Positions 33,560 to 41,606 of a stretch of 64,000 nucleotides of DNA are shown piece by piece. The notes under the pieces are model-generated. The model was not told the DNA's origin, did not search any database, and saw only the letters and a list, made by a program, of their open reading frames with translations. The stretch's first letter is position 1. Each line of letters opens with the position of its first letter. This stretch comes from Staphylococcus aureus (GTDB lineage Bacteria > Bacillota > Bacilli > Staphylococcales > Staphylococcaceae). The position numbers and the translations under genes were made by a program. Location: assembly GCF_001027105.1 (NCBI RefSeq), contig NZ_CP011526.1, positions 806,001-870,000 of the forward strand, in the 5' to 3' direction.

Positions 33560-33709
33560 AATGCTGTTAATCATAGATAATTTTGATATTAGACATATAA
33601 AAGTATAAAAATTTTTATAAGATGTCATGTCATTGTTATAATATGGTTTACATCATGAATTAAAAACTTACGCACGCCGTTGTAAATATATTTTTAAGGA
33701 GTGATTGAA

Positions 33710-35107
33710 ATGGCTAAAAAAGCACCTGATGTTGGGGATTATAAATATGGATTCCACGACGATGATGTGTCCATTTTCAGATCAGAACGTGGTTTAACTG
33801 AGAATATCGTTAGAGAAATTTCTAACATGAAAAATGAGCCGGAATGGATGTTAGATTTCCGTCTTAAATCATTAAAATTGTTTTATAAAATGCCAATGCC
33901 TCAATGGGGTGGCGACTTATCAGAATTGAATTTCGATGACATTACTTACTATGTAAAGCCTTCAGAACAAGCTGAACGTTCATGGGATGAAGTGCCAGAA
34001 GAAATTAAAAGAACTTTCGATAAATTAGGAATTCCTGAAGCTGAACAAAAATATTTAGCTGGTGTTTCTGCTCAATATGAATCTGAAGTTGTTTACCATA
34101 ATATGGAAAAAGAACTTGAAGAAAAAGGTATTATCTTTAAAGATACAGATAGTGCTTTACAAGAAAATGAAGAATTATTCAAAAAATACTTTGCTTCTGT
34201 AGTACCTGCAGCAGATAACAAATTTGCGGCGTTAAACTCAGCAGTATGGTCAGGTGGTTCGTTCATTTATGTACCTAAAAATATCAAACTAGATACGCCA
34301 CTACAAGCTTATTTCCGTATTAACTCTGAGAACATGGGTCAATTTGAACGTACATTAATCATTGCTGATGAAGGTGCTTCTGTACATTACGTAGAAGGTT
34401 GTACTGCACCAGTTTATACAACTAGTTCTTTACACTCTGCTGTTGTGGAAATCATTGTGCATAAAGATGCGCACGTTCGTTATACTACGATTCAAAACTG
34501 GGCGAACAATGTATACAATTTAGTTACAAAACGTACTTTTGTTTATGAAAACGGAAATATGGAATGGGTAGATGGTAACTTAGGTTCTAAGTTAACGATG
34601 AAATATCCAAACTGTGTTCTTTTAGGTGAAGGTGCAAAAGGTAGTACATTATCTATTGCATTTGCTGGTAAAGGACAAGTTCAAGATGCCGGTGCTAAAA
34701 TGATTCATAAAGCACCTAATACATCTTCTACAATTGTTTCTAAATCTATTTCTAAAAATGGTGGTAAAGTTATTTATCGCGGTATTGTTCATTTTGGACG
34801 TAAAGCAAAAGGTGCTCGTTCAAATATTGAATGTGATACATTAATCTTAGATAACGAATCAACATCAGATACAATTCCATATAACGAAGTATTCAACGAT
34901 CAAATATCATTAGAACATGAAGCCAAGGTTTCAAAAGTTTCTGAAGAACAATTATTCTATCTAATGAGTCGTGGTATTTCTGAAGAAGAAGCGACAGAAA
35001 TGATTGTTATGGGATTCATCGAACCATTTACAAAAGAACTTCCAATGGAATACGCGGTCGAAATGAACCGTTTAATCAAGTTCGAAATGGAAGGTAGTAT
35101 TGGATAG
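33710..35107 (+). CDS. sufB: Fe-S cluster assembly protein SufB
   Basis: 465 aa main scaffold protein. The conserved core [20 protein letters not shown] and [20 protein letters not shown] is complete, as is the C-terminus [11 protein letters not shown] 33710 follows AAGGAGTG by six bases. It ends the suf operon. The prophage begins within some 70 bases of the stop codon, yet the coding sequence is intact, so integration does not change SufB. The normal operon terminator may have been displaced to the far side of the prophage. Confidence 0.96.
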
Positions 35108-35197
35108 CTTTAAACCGCGTTGTTAAGCCATTCTTAACTTCCGAAAATGGCTATTGATACCATTTTGATACCATTTACTTGTCAAAAATGGCTATTG
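35108..35197. other. Probable attL region downstream of sufB
   Basis: Lies between the sufB stop and the integrase end. It holds direct repeats AAAATGGCTATTG at 35144-35156 and 35185-35197 (the second within the end of the integrase gene) and TGATACCATTT at about 35154-35165 and 35167-35176. An inverted repeat TTGTTAAG...CTTAAC (35120-35138) lies next to sufB. The core cannot be fixed without attR. Confidence 0.5.
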
Positions 35198-36224
35198 CAT
35201 CGTGTTTTTTCTGAGTATATAAATGGCTGTAAGTGCCCATCGTTTCAGTGATTTGAGCATGTCTCATAAGTGACTGTAAAACGAAAATATCTACACCATT
35301 ATTTGCAAGATAAGATGCATAAGAATGTCTTAACGCGTGAATGTTATAATGGGGGAAAGCTTTTTGGAATTTCTTTTGAACATGACTGTAATGTTTGGGA
35401 GCCATTCCTCCGAAAATAAAATAACTACGTTCATCAAAATATTTGTTTAACTCTTTTTCACGTTGGTGTCGTTCAGTTAACATTGTATTGATGAATTTAG
35501 GTAAAGGAACAATATCCTCTGAACTATCTGTTTTTGGTCTCGGATATATAGTTCTATTAGAGATGTCCATTGTTTTATTTATGGATATCTCTTTTTTATA
35601 TTTATTGTAGTCTGTCCAAACAAGCGCCATAGCTTCGCCAATCCTTAAACCTGTATAAAACATTAATGTAAATAACTCTCTGTAATCTTGATCTTCAATG
35701 TCTTTGATTCTTTCTTCAAATTCTTCACGCATCATAAACTTAGGTTTTGGCTTTACACGCGGAATAGGTTTAATTGATATTGTTGGATCTGTACGTAATC
35801 CAAAGTATTTTTTAGCATAATTAATTACAACTTTAAAACCTGACCAAATTGTACGAGCAGAATTTGTTGATGCTACATTCTCTATTAGATATTTACGAAA
35901 CTCTTGGCATTGATTTTGTGTTATCTTATTCATTTTTATGTGCCCGAACTTAGCTTTAAAGTGTTTATGATATTCATTTTGTTTGCGTCGTTTTGTTTTA
36001 GGTCTCAAATCGCTATTTTCTAAGTAGTGATGAAAAACATAATCAAATGTTTTCGAATCACTATATCCTTCGTTTACGTCATTCAAAAAAATAGCCTCTG
36101 CTCTCTTAGCTTCACGCTTAGTTGAAAAACCGCGTTGCATCTTACGTTTGTTATTACCGTATACATCTTTATATCTAATGGAAAAATACCATTTACCTGT
36201 ATTATCATCCTTATATACTGGCAT
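35175..36224 (-). CDS. int: Tyrosine recombinase integrase
   Basis: 349 aa. An N-terminal AP2-like arm-binding domain (YKDDNTGKWYFSIRYKDVYG) and SAM-like core-binding domain precede the catalytic domain. Catalytic residues are complete: R194 (TGLRIGE), H296 and R299 (HALRHSYAS), H322 (LMRHAQ) and Y332 (MGTYSH). It inserts and, with phage factors, excises the prophage. Read toward sufB, with its 3' end at the presumed attL. GGAGGGAG lies about 8 bases before the ATG. Confidence 0.95.
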   Translation of the reverse strand: MPVYKDDNTGKWYFSIRYKDVYGNNKRKMQRGFSTKREAKRAEAIFLNDVNEGYSDSKTFDYVFHHYLENSDLRPKTKRRKQNEYHKHFKAKFGHIKMNKITQNQCQEFRKYLIENVASTNSARTIWSGFKVVINYAKKYFGLRTDPTISIKPIPRVKPKPKFMMREEFEERIKDIEDQDYRELFTLMFYTGLRIGEAMALVWTDYNKYKKEISINKTMDISNRTIYPRPKTDSSEDIVPLPKFINTMLTERHQREKELNKYFDERSYFIFGGMAPKHYSHVQKKFQKAFPHYNIHALRHSYASYLANNGVDIFVLQSLMRHAQITETMGTYSHLYTQKKHDAIAIFDK

Positions 36225-36262
36225 TTTGCTTCTCCCTCCTCAAAATTGGCAAAAAATAATAA

Positions 36263-36313
36263 GGGTAGGCGGGCTACCCGAAATTTAGTACTAGGTACTA
36301 AATGTGATATAAT
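36263..36313. promoter_or_regulatory. int/ith divergent control region
   Basis: TATAAT at 36308-36313 with TTTAGT at 36284-36289 (spacing 18) is a candidate rightward promoter for the 66-aa gene. A perfect inverted repeat TTAGTAC-N3-GTACTAA (36285-36301) overlaps the -35 and spacer, the position expected of an operator. A second inverted repeat GGGTAG-N5-CTACCC lies at 36263-36279, upstream of int on the other strand. Confidence 0.5.
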
Positions 36314-36335
36314 AAAATAAAAAGTAGGTGATGTT

Positions 36336-36536
36336 ATGACATTTAAAAACAATCATAATTTCAATGAATTAGTTTTAACGAATGAAGACATTAGAATTTT
36401 AAAAAATGTCTTAGAAGATGCAGTCAGTGTTTATGATGAATATTCGGTATGTAATGAAGAATCCGATTTTGCTTACTGTTTATTAAGAGACTTATATACA
36501 TTAGACAGCTTAGCTATTTCGTCAAATAATGTTTGA
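36336..36536 (+). CDS. ith: Ith-like inhibitor of Tha (formerly annotated excisionase)
   Basis: 66 aa acidic protein (NELVLTNEDIRILKNVLED then FAYCLLRDLYTLDSLAISS), transcribed divergently from int. The same position in phi11-type phages was long labelled xis. Published work on S. aureus prophages reports that such small overlapping antisense genes encode Ith, which switches off the Tha defence after induction. Here the 3' end overlaps the 3' end of the opposite-strand HEPN gene by 64 bases (36473-36536), exactly that layout. AGGTG lies about 7 bases before the ATG. The naming rests on architecture; an excisionase role is the alternative. Confidence 0.72.
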   Translation: MTFKNNHNFNELVLTNEDIRILKNVLEDAVSVYDEYSVCNEESDFAYCLLRDLYTLDSLAISSNNV

Positions 36537-37378
36537 ATTATCGAATTGTACTCTTCGATTTTAATACCATGCATAATAGAGTTTCTGTGTTCAATAGCAG
36601 CTTTGACTGAATGTTTTAAATGTTCTTCTATTAAATCGTTGTTTTCCATTTCGTTTAAAAATGTTCTTATATTCCTCTTGTAATCAGGTGTTTGTTTAAT
36701 TATATCTTTATCAAACTTGTTCAATATCAGCCTACACATTAGTTCTAGCGCTCTACCTAAAAGTAGTGATGTAGCTAGCCTTTTTTCAGACATAAAGCAA
36801 TCATAAGCTTCAACTATATGAGTTTCAAAATCCTTGTCATTAACTGTTTCTAATAATTGAGTGTATTTTCTTAAAGAAGCCGGTAAATCATTTGCGTTTT
36901 CTAACAAAGAATTAGGTGTTCGATAAATTTTTGTAGATTTATCTGATAAATATAAGTCAGAATGAGTTTCAAAATAATAATGCGCAATTGCATCGTCGTT
37001 GTATATACTAGCTAAATCGCTCAAGTTAAACATTTGAAAATCATGTATGACTTTTTCGAAAATGAAAGTACTTTTTATATATTCACTTAACTTCTCGAAA
37101 GATCTTTCTGTTCTTTTTAAAACATCATCTACAGAAATATTTATTTTCTTCGCTTGCATGCCTTCTGACCCACCGTGAATATAAATTAAACCTCTGTAAA
37201 AACTGATATTCAAATCTGCGTAGCTATATTTTATACCGGAATAAAAGGGGAAGTATCCAGTATTTTTATCTATTACATCACCAAAAAATATATCCACTAA
37301 TTCTTTATATTTTTTGTGAAGTTCATTCATTCTTTTTTCTATATCGTTATATCTCCATAAGTATTGTTTCTCTTCCAT
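36473..37378 (-). CDS. tha: Tha-like HEPN-domain antiphage protein
   Basis: 301 aa. The C-terminal third carries the HEPN RNase motif R-N-x3-H as R265-N266 and H270 (HRNSIMHG), following a helical SLLLGRALELMCRLILNKF. No N-terminal domain is recognised. HEPN proteins with RX4-6H are usually metal-independent RNases. In S. aureus prophages, Tha is a tail-protein-activated HEPN system that protects the lysogen. It is the last gene of the repressor operon (39186 to 36473), so it should be expressed in lysogens. GAGGAGG lies close before the ATG. Whether it corresponds to Tha-1, Tha-2 or a further type cannot be told here. Confidence 0.75.
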   Translation of the reverse strand: MEEKQYLWRYNDIEKRMNELHKKYKELVDIFFGDVIDKNTGYFPFYSGIKYSYADLNISFYRGLIYIHGGSEGMQAKKINISVDDVLKRTERSFEKLSEYIKSTFIFEKVIHDFQMFNLSDLASIYNDDAIAHYYFETHSDLYLSDKSTKIYRTPNSLLENANDLPASLRKYTQLLETVNDKDFETHIVEAYDCFMSEKRLATSLLLGRALELMCRLILNKFDKDIIKQTPDYKRNIRTFLNEMENNDLIEEHLKHSVKAAIEHRNSIMHGIKIEEYNSIIQTLFDEIAKLSNVYKSLNKQ

Positions 37379-37409
37379 CCCTCATCCTCCTCACGCCACA
37401 CAAGCGCTA

Positions 37410-38141
37410 TTAATCAATATCCAATAATTGTTGTTTTTTCTTATCGAACTCTTCCTGAGAAATTACTCCGACATCTAATAATTCTTTATATTTTATTAAT
37501 TCATCAGCAACAGAAAAACTCATTTTTTCAGAATTGGATGGTTTCATAGAACTTTCTCGAATAGAGATTTGTTCTTGTATTGTTTCCGCCATTCTAGATA
37601 CAGTGTTTTTTGATATGCTTCCTATAGCGATACTTGATGAACCGTGATGTATAATTATTTCGCCAAAAAGAAGTCCTTTTTTATACGAAACAGAATTGAT
37701 TTTCTCGAATGGAAATTCATGAAATTTCAAACCATATATCATACCTTTATCTAAGAATAACAATCTTAGATCAGTACATACTATTAAGTAGGTATTATTA
37801 TTGTACAATCCCGAAGTTACATACATTATGTTTTCATTATCTTTTAAAATCATAGGTAGTTCTTTCACTTCTTTTTTTGTACCAAACAAATCCTCTACAC
37901 CTATTTCGCTAAATCTTTGGTAGATTTTAGATAAGTTTTCGTCAGATTTATTGATTTCACTTTCAAATTTCACTTCTTTTCTAGGTTTACTTTGGTATTC
38001 TTTTAAAATTTCTCTTTTGTCTTCAACAGATAGTTGCTTGTATTGTTTCTTTTCTTCTTTTGTTTTAGTTGCTAAATATTGACTCTCAATCATACTTTCT
38101 TTGAACGTTAATCTGCTCTTAGGTAATTCTTTCATGTTCAT
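37410..38141 (-). CDS. PH-like and SHOCT domain protein
   Basis: 243 aa. A charged helical N-terminus (to about residue 75) is followed by a bacterial PH-like domain (IMYVTSGLYNNNTYLIVCTD, then LLFLDKGMIYGLKFHEFPFE and INSVSYKKGLLFGEIIIHHG). The C-terminus is a SHOCT motif, ADELIKYKELLDVGVISQEE and FDKKKQQLLDI. Such proteins are common in staphylococcal and lactococcal prophages next to the repressor; function is unknown. It sits 21 bases after the ImmA-type gene and 31 bases before tha, in one leftward operon. It may act in lysogeny or superinfection exclusion, which is only an inference. Confidence 0.8.
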   Translation of the reverse strand: MNMKELPKSRLTFKESMIESQYLATKTKEEKKQYKQLSVEDKREILKEYQSKPRKEVKFESEINKSDENLSKIYQRFSEIGVEDLFGTKKEVKELPMILKDNENIMYVTSGLYNNNTYLIVCTDLRLLFLDKGMIYGLKFHEFPFEKINSVSYKKGLLFGEIIIHHGSSSIAIGSISKNTVSRMAETIQEQISIRESSMKPSNSEKMSFSVADELIKYKELLDVGVISQEEFDKKKQQLLDID

Positions 38142-38162
38142 TTCTCCTTTATTTTTTGATTG

Positions 38163-38837
38163 TTAAATCGTTAGATCATAAGCATATTTAAATTCATTTA
38201 TAAAATCAGATTTGCTTTCCATTTTCTCTTCTAAAAAACTTAAGTAGTTTTCTGCGTGGTAATTTTCGTTATTTGACATATAGTCGTTTAACCCATTGTG
38301 TATATGTCTTCTGATTACTTTTACCGCTATATGGATCGCTTGAAAACTCATTTGATACTTGTACGAAATTTGCTCAATATTAAAGTTGTTTATATATTTG
38401 TATCTTATATGTAAAGGAAACAATAAACATGAAGCAAATGAGTTTGCTTCATATTCTTCAGCAATCCTTCTATAATAATCTTTATATGTGAATGTTTTAT
38501 TTAAATTAACTCCAGTATGTCCCATTATAAAATGACCATATTCATGAGCTAAAGTAAATCTTAGACGATTCATAGGCAGTAAATCGTTATAAACTATAAT
38601 CGCTTTGTCTCCTTTTCTAATATGAAACGCTTCTTCTGAACCGAAAATAGAAGGTATTTTAAAATATAAAGTGCCAGTATTCTGAGAAAATTCAGAGAAA
38701 GTCACTAATTTAATACGTTTATCTTTTGAGATAATTTCAAATATATCTAAAGGAAAAGATAAGTTATATAGACCATTTGTGATCTCGTAAACTGCTTTCG
38801 CAGATTTAAAAAAAGATTTTTCATAATTTAATTTCAA
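38163..38837 (-). CDS. ImmA/IrrE family metallopeptidase
   Basis: 224 aa. The zinc motif HEYGH (residues 98-102) and the downstream glutamate in RRIAEEYEANSFA (about 127) are intact. ImmA-type enzymes cleave phage or ICE repressors during the SOS response. It follows the CI-type repressor gene by 17 bases, the classic repressor-protease pairing. The repressor itself (110 aa) is short and lacks a self-cleavage domain, so this peptidase probably mediates induction. GGGGC-type ribosome binding site close to the ATG. Confidence 0.88.
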   Translation of the reverse strand: MKLNYEKSFFKSAKAVYEITNGLYNLSFPLDIFEIISKDKRIKLVTFSEFSQNTGTLYFKIPSIFGSEEAFHIRKGDKAIIVYNDLLPMNRLRFTLAHEYGHFIMGHTGVNLNKTFTYKDYYRRIAEEYEANSFASCLLFPLHIRYKYINNFNIEQISYKYQMSFQAIHIAVKVIRRHIHNGLNDYMSNNENYHAENYLSFLEEKMESKSDFINEFKYAYDLTI

Positions 38838-38853
38838 TTAAAAAGCCCCTTTG

Positions 38854-39186
38854 TTACTTAGTTAAATCATCCCAATCATCAAACATTGCTTCTAATATAG
38901 TCAAAGCTTTTTGCCTTTGTGCCTCCGTCATATTTTCTGTAGCTCGATGCATAATAAGAATATCTTCACTTTTATCTTCTCCGGAGTACTCATCTTTTTC
39001 TCTACCTAATAAGTAATCAACTGATACATCGAAGTGATCGGCAATTTTTTGCACCTTATCAATGCCTGGTTTGGTTTTCTCCCATCTTCTGATTTGTCCG
39101 TTTGAAAACCCTAAAGTTCTCTCTAATTCAGCAAAAGTCATACCTTTTGAATTGCACAAATTACGGATTCTTTGTACTAGATTCAT
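38854..39186 (-). CDS. CI-type phage repressor, HTH-XRE
   Basis: 110 aa. Helix-turn-helix GMTFAELERTLGFSNGQIRR (about residues 15-34), then KIADHFDVSVDYLLGRE, the usual XRE repressor core. It is short, without the LexA-like peptidase domain of lambda CI. With the ImmA-like gene downstream it fits the ImmR/ImmA pattern. It faces the rightward cro gene across a region with repeated operators at 39204-39393. First gene of the lysogeny operon. AGGAG lies about 7 bases before the ATG. Confidence 0.88.
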   Translation of the reverse strand: MNLVQRIRNLCNSKGMTFAELERTLGFSNGQIRRWEKTKPGIDKVQKIADHFDVSVDYLLGREKDEYSGEDKSEDILIMHRATENMTEAQRQKALTILEAMFDDWDDLTK

Positions 39187-39203
39187 AAATTTCTCCTATC
39201 ACA

Positions 39204-39393
39204 GATTAACTTTTTCGCTATTTTTGTTGACAATTAGCATAAAAGTTAATATACTGTATTTAAGCTTTAAATTTAGCTTACTAAACACATAACAATTATT
39301 CGTTGGGGAACGAGTATTCAATACCTTTATGACAGGCATTACGAATTGTTATAGGTTTATTAAACTATGCTTAAATATTAGCATAAAAGTTAT
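39204..39393. promoter_or_regulatory. CI/Cro switch region with operator repeats
   Basis: ATTAGCATAAAAGTTA occurs at 39233-39248 and 39377-39392. A third, imperfect copy lies on the other strand at 39204-39222 (AATAGCGAAAAAGTTAATC read on the minus strand). TTGACA at 39227-39232 is a possible -35 next to the second copy. Three related sites between divergent repressor and cro genes fit a genetic switch. Confidence 0.65.
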
Positions 39394-39448
39394 TGGTGTT
39401 CAACAGATAATTTATTTGCTTAGAAAAAATGTTATAGGAGGTGCTAAT

Positions 39449-39643
39449 ATGTCGACAACAGATTTCGGCTTGAAAGTGAGAACGGAATTATTAAAACGCA
39501 ACATGACAAACAAGCAACTTGCGGAAATGCTAGAAATTTCAAGTGCTTACTTATCGGATATTTTACGTGGACGTAGAGATGCTTTTGAACAAAAGAAACG
39601 TATTGCGAAAATTTTAGAAATTAAAGAAGAGGTGAAGAGTTAA
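39449..39643 (+). CDS. Cro-like HTH-XRE regulator
   Basis: 64 aa. Helix-turn-helix MTNKQLAEMLEISSAYLSDI (about residues 19-38) followed by a short helix. First gene of the rightward early operon and divergent from the CI-type gene. ATG 39449 is preceded by AGGAGGTG at 7 bases; the open frame extends upstream but has no ribosome binding site there. Its stop codon overlaps the antirepressor start (TAATG). Confidence 0.85.
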   Translation: MSTTDFGLKVRTELLKRNMTNKQLAEMLEISSAYLSDILRGRRDAFEQKKRIAKILEIKEEVKS

Positions 39644-40410
39644 TGAATGAAATTAAAACTTTCAGTAACGACATGTTTTCAATCTTAATCAAACAAGATA
39701 ATGAAAATAATTTATTCGATTTAGAAACTGTCGCAAAAAGTTTGGGGTTCACTCAGTTTAAAAACGGCAAACAATATATTCGTTGGGAAACTATCAATAA
39801 ATATTTAGGTAAATATCTTTCCCAAGAAGTTGGGAAAGGCGATTTCATACCAGAACCAATGGTATATAAGTTGGCTTTCAAAGCAGGTAATGCTGTAGCA
39901 GAAAAATTTCAAGATTGGTTGGCGATGGAAGTCCTACCAGCTATTCGCAAACACGGTATCTACGCAACAGACAATGTAATTGAACAAACATTAAAAGATC
40001 CAGACTACATCATTACAGTGTTGACTGAGTATAAGAAAGAAAAAGAGCAAAACTTACTTTTACAACAAGAAATCGGAGAACTAAAACCCAAAGCAGACTA
40101 TGTAGATGAAATCTTAAAGTCAACTGGCACATTAGCCACAACTCAAATCGCGGCAGACTACGGTATATCAGCACAAAAGTTAAACAAACTACTACACGAA
40201 GCTAGACTACAACGAAAAGTAAATAAACAGTGGGTGCTTTACTCAGAACACATGGGCAAGAGTTACACAGATTCAGACACTATAACAATTGTGCGTTCTG
40301 ATGGCAGAGAAGACACAGTTTTACAAACTAGATGGACACAAAAAGGCAGATTGAAAATACATGAAATCATGACTGAATTCGGTTATGAAGCTAATTTAGG
40401 GGGAGCGTAA
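39643..40410 (+). CDS. Phage antirepressor, BRO-N and KilA-C domains
   Basis: 255 aa. The N-terminal BRO-type domain spans residues 1-105 (FDLETVAKSLGFTQFKNGKQ, then EKFQDWLAMEVLPAIRKHGI). The C-terminal KilA-C/ANT domain starts near residue 130 (STGTLATTQIAADYGISAQK then LNKLLHEARLQRKVNKQWVL). Such proteins counteract the repressor during induction. Translation is coupled to cro. Confidence 0.9.
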   Translation: MNEIKTFSNDMFSILIKQDNENNLFDLETVAKSLGFTQFKNGKQYIRWETINKYLGKYLSQEVGKGDFIPEPMVYKLAFKAGNAVAEKFQDWLAMEVLPAIRKHGIYATDNVIEQTLKDPDYIITVLTEYKKEKEQNLLLQQEIGELKPKADYVDEILKSTGTLATTQIAADYGISAQKLNKLLHEARLQRKVNKQWVLYSEHMGKSYTDSDTITIVRSDGREDTVLQTRWTQKGRLKIHEIMTEFGYEANLGGA

Positions 40411-40635
40411 ATGACACCAGAACAAAAAGAAAAGCTAAACAATATAGTATTAACACTTTATGCAGTTAAAGAAAACAAAAGTCAAACATACACACACAAA
40501 GATACTCTTACTGTGACATATGCAGGCGAGATTGAGCACACTTACGAAGTCGACAGAGAGAAACACCTTGAATCAATGATTGAGTGGGCAATTGACCAAA
40601 TCGAACAGCACTTTGATTTAGACGAAGAAGAATAA
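40411..40635 (+). CDS. Phage hypothetical protein, 74 aa
   Basis: An acidic protein (TVTYAGEIEHTYEVDREKHL, ending DLDEEE) directly following the antirepressor stop, with GGGGGAG before the ATG. A common S. aureus siphophage early protein; no function known. Confidence 0.75.
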   Translation: MTPEQKEKLNNIVLTLYAVKENKSQTYTHKDTLTVTYAGEIEHTYEVDREKHLESMIEWAIDQIEQHFDLDEEE

Positions 40636-40674
40636 CACACAATTGAACAAACAACTTAATAGGAGGAATTATCA

Positions 40675-41124
40675 ATGAACACACTATATAAAACAACCCT
40701 CCTCATCACAATGGCAGTTGTGACGTGGAAGGTTTGGAAGATTGAACGAAATACGAGAAAGCCTGTAATCAATCGGAATGATTTTAGTAAAGAGTCTACA
40801 GCAGAAACGATTGAGCGACACAGTGATCCTGATTCAGGAATAAAACTACTTAAGGCATTTTCCGACTTCACTAAACAAGCTGAAAAGCAAAAACCTACAC
40901 TAGGAGAAGTTTATAGACGGAACAAACCTGAATTACCAACCGTTACTTTAGACGAAAACGGACTGTTTATAAATGATTTTAGGGTGCCTTATATACTTGA
41001 GGAAGGGGTTAACGTAAAGAAATCTATGAACAACCTATATAAGGTCAGTTTGGACTTTTTCGCTAAAAGTATTATTGCAGATAATTACGAAGCAGATAAC
41101 CCAGAGAATCAACAGTTATTTTAA
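40675..41124 (+). CDS. Phage hypothetical protein with membrane anchor, 149 aa
   Basis: Residues 4-22 are a hydrophobic segment (LYKTTLLITMAVVTWKVWKI), followed by a charged soluble region. No domain was recognised. AGGAGG lies 8 bases before the ATG. Part of the early rightward operon. Confidence 0.7.
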   Translation: MNTLYKTTLLITMAVVTWKVWKIERNTRKPVINRNDFSKESTAETIERHSDPDSGIKLLKAFSDFTKQAEKQKPTLGEVYRRNKPELPTVTLDENGLFINDFRVPYILEEGVNVKKSMNNLYKVSLDFFAKSIIADNYEADNPENQQLF

Positions 41125-41137
41125 AGGAGGAAAAGAT

Positions 41138-41359
41138 ATGATGAAAAATAGTTTGCAAGCTAAAGAACTTGCGGTAATTTTATCTGTTTCTAAATCCAAA
41201 GCAGGACAAATAATAAGAGAACTGAATAAAGAGCTTGAAGATGAAGGATACATTGCGATACGAGGCAGAATACCAGTCCAATTAGCTAGGAAAAAATTCC
41301 CTTATCACGACTTATCAGACCAGAGAATAATGGAGGAGTTGAAAAAAGAAAATGAGTAA
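41138..41359 (+). CDS. Small HTH-like phage protein, 73 aa
   Basis: The first half reads LQAKELAVILSVSKSKAGQI then IRELNKELEDEGY, a helix-turn-helix resembling DUF3173 or excisionase-type proteins, and the basic second half (RGRIPVQLARKKFPYHD) suits DNA binding. It is therefore a candidate for the phage's true directionality factor or an early regulator, although that is inference. ATG 41138 is preceded by AAAGGAGG. Its end overlaps the next gene by 8 bases. Confidence 0.7.
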   Translation: MMKNSLQAKELAVILSVSKSKAGQIIRELNKELEDEGYIAIRGRIPVQLARKKFPYHDLSDQRIMEELKKENE

Positions 41360-41513
41360 CATTTATAAAAGCTACCTATTAGCAGTACTGTGCTTCACAG
41401 TCTTAGCGATTGTACTCATGCCGTTTCTATACTTCACCACAGCGTGGTCAATTGCAGGATTCGCAAGCATAGCGACATTCATATTTTATAAGGAATACTT
41501 TTATGAAGAATAA
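41352..41513 (+). CDS. Small membrane protein, DUF1270-like, 53 aa
   Basis: Begins MSNIYKSYLLAVLCFTVLAI and has two hydrophobic helices ending FIFYKEYFYEE. I recall this as the DUF1270 family of S. aureus phages. The start overlaps the end of the previous gene, which suggests coupling. Function unknown. Confidence 0.72.
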   Translation: MSNIYKSYLLAVLCFTVLAIVLMPFLYFTTAWSIAGFASIATFIFYKEYFYEE

Positions 41514-41519
41514 AAAAAA

Positions 41520-41545
41520 CTGCTACTTGCGCCAACAAGTAACAG
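41520..41545 (+). other. Small hairpin in early operon leader
   Basis: CTGCTACTTG (41520-41529) pairs with CAAGTAACAG (41536-41545) with one mismatch and no T run. It lies in the 93-base gap before the 41607 gene and may be a processing or regulatory element. Confidence 0.4.
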
Positions 41546-41606
41546 TATCAAGTACTTAAGAAAAATTTCAAGTTAAATATAAAACGAAACAAGGAGGAAG
41601 TCAACT

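Noticed and set aside
36336..36536. Excisionase (Xis) label for the 66-aa gene
   Set aside because: The protein lacks a clear DNA-binding motif, and published work on this layout assigns it as Tha inhibitor. Kept as an alternative only.
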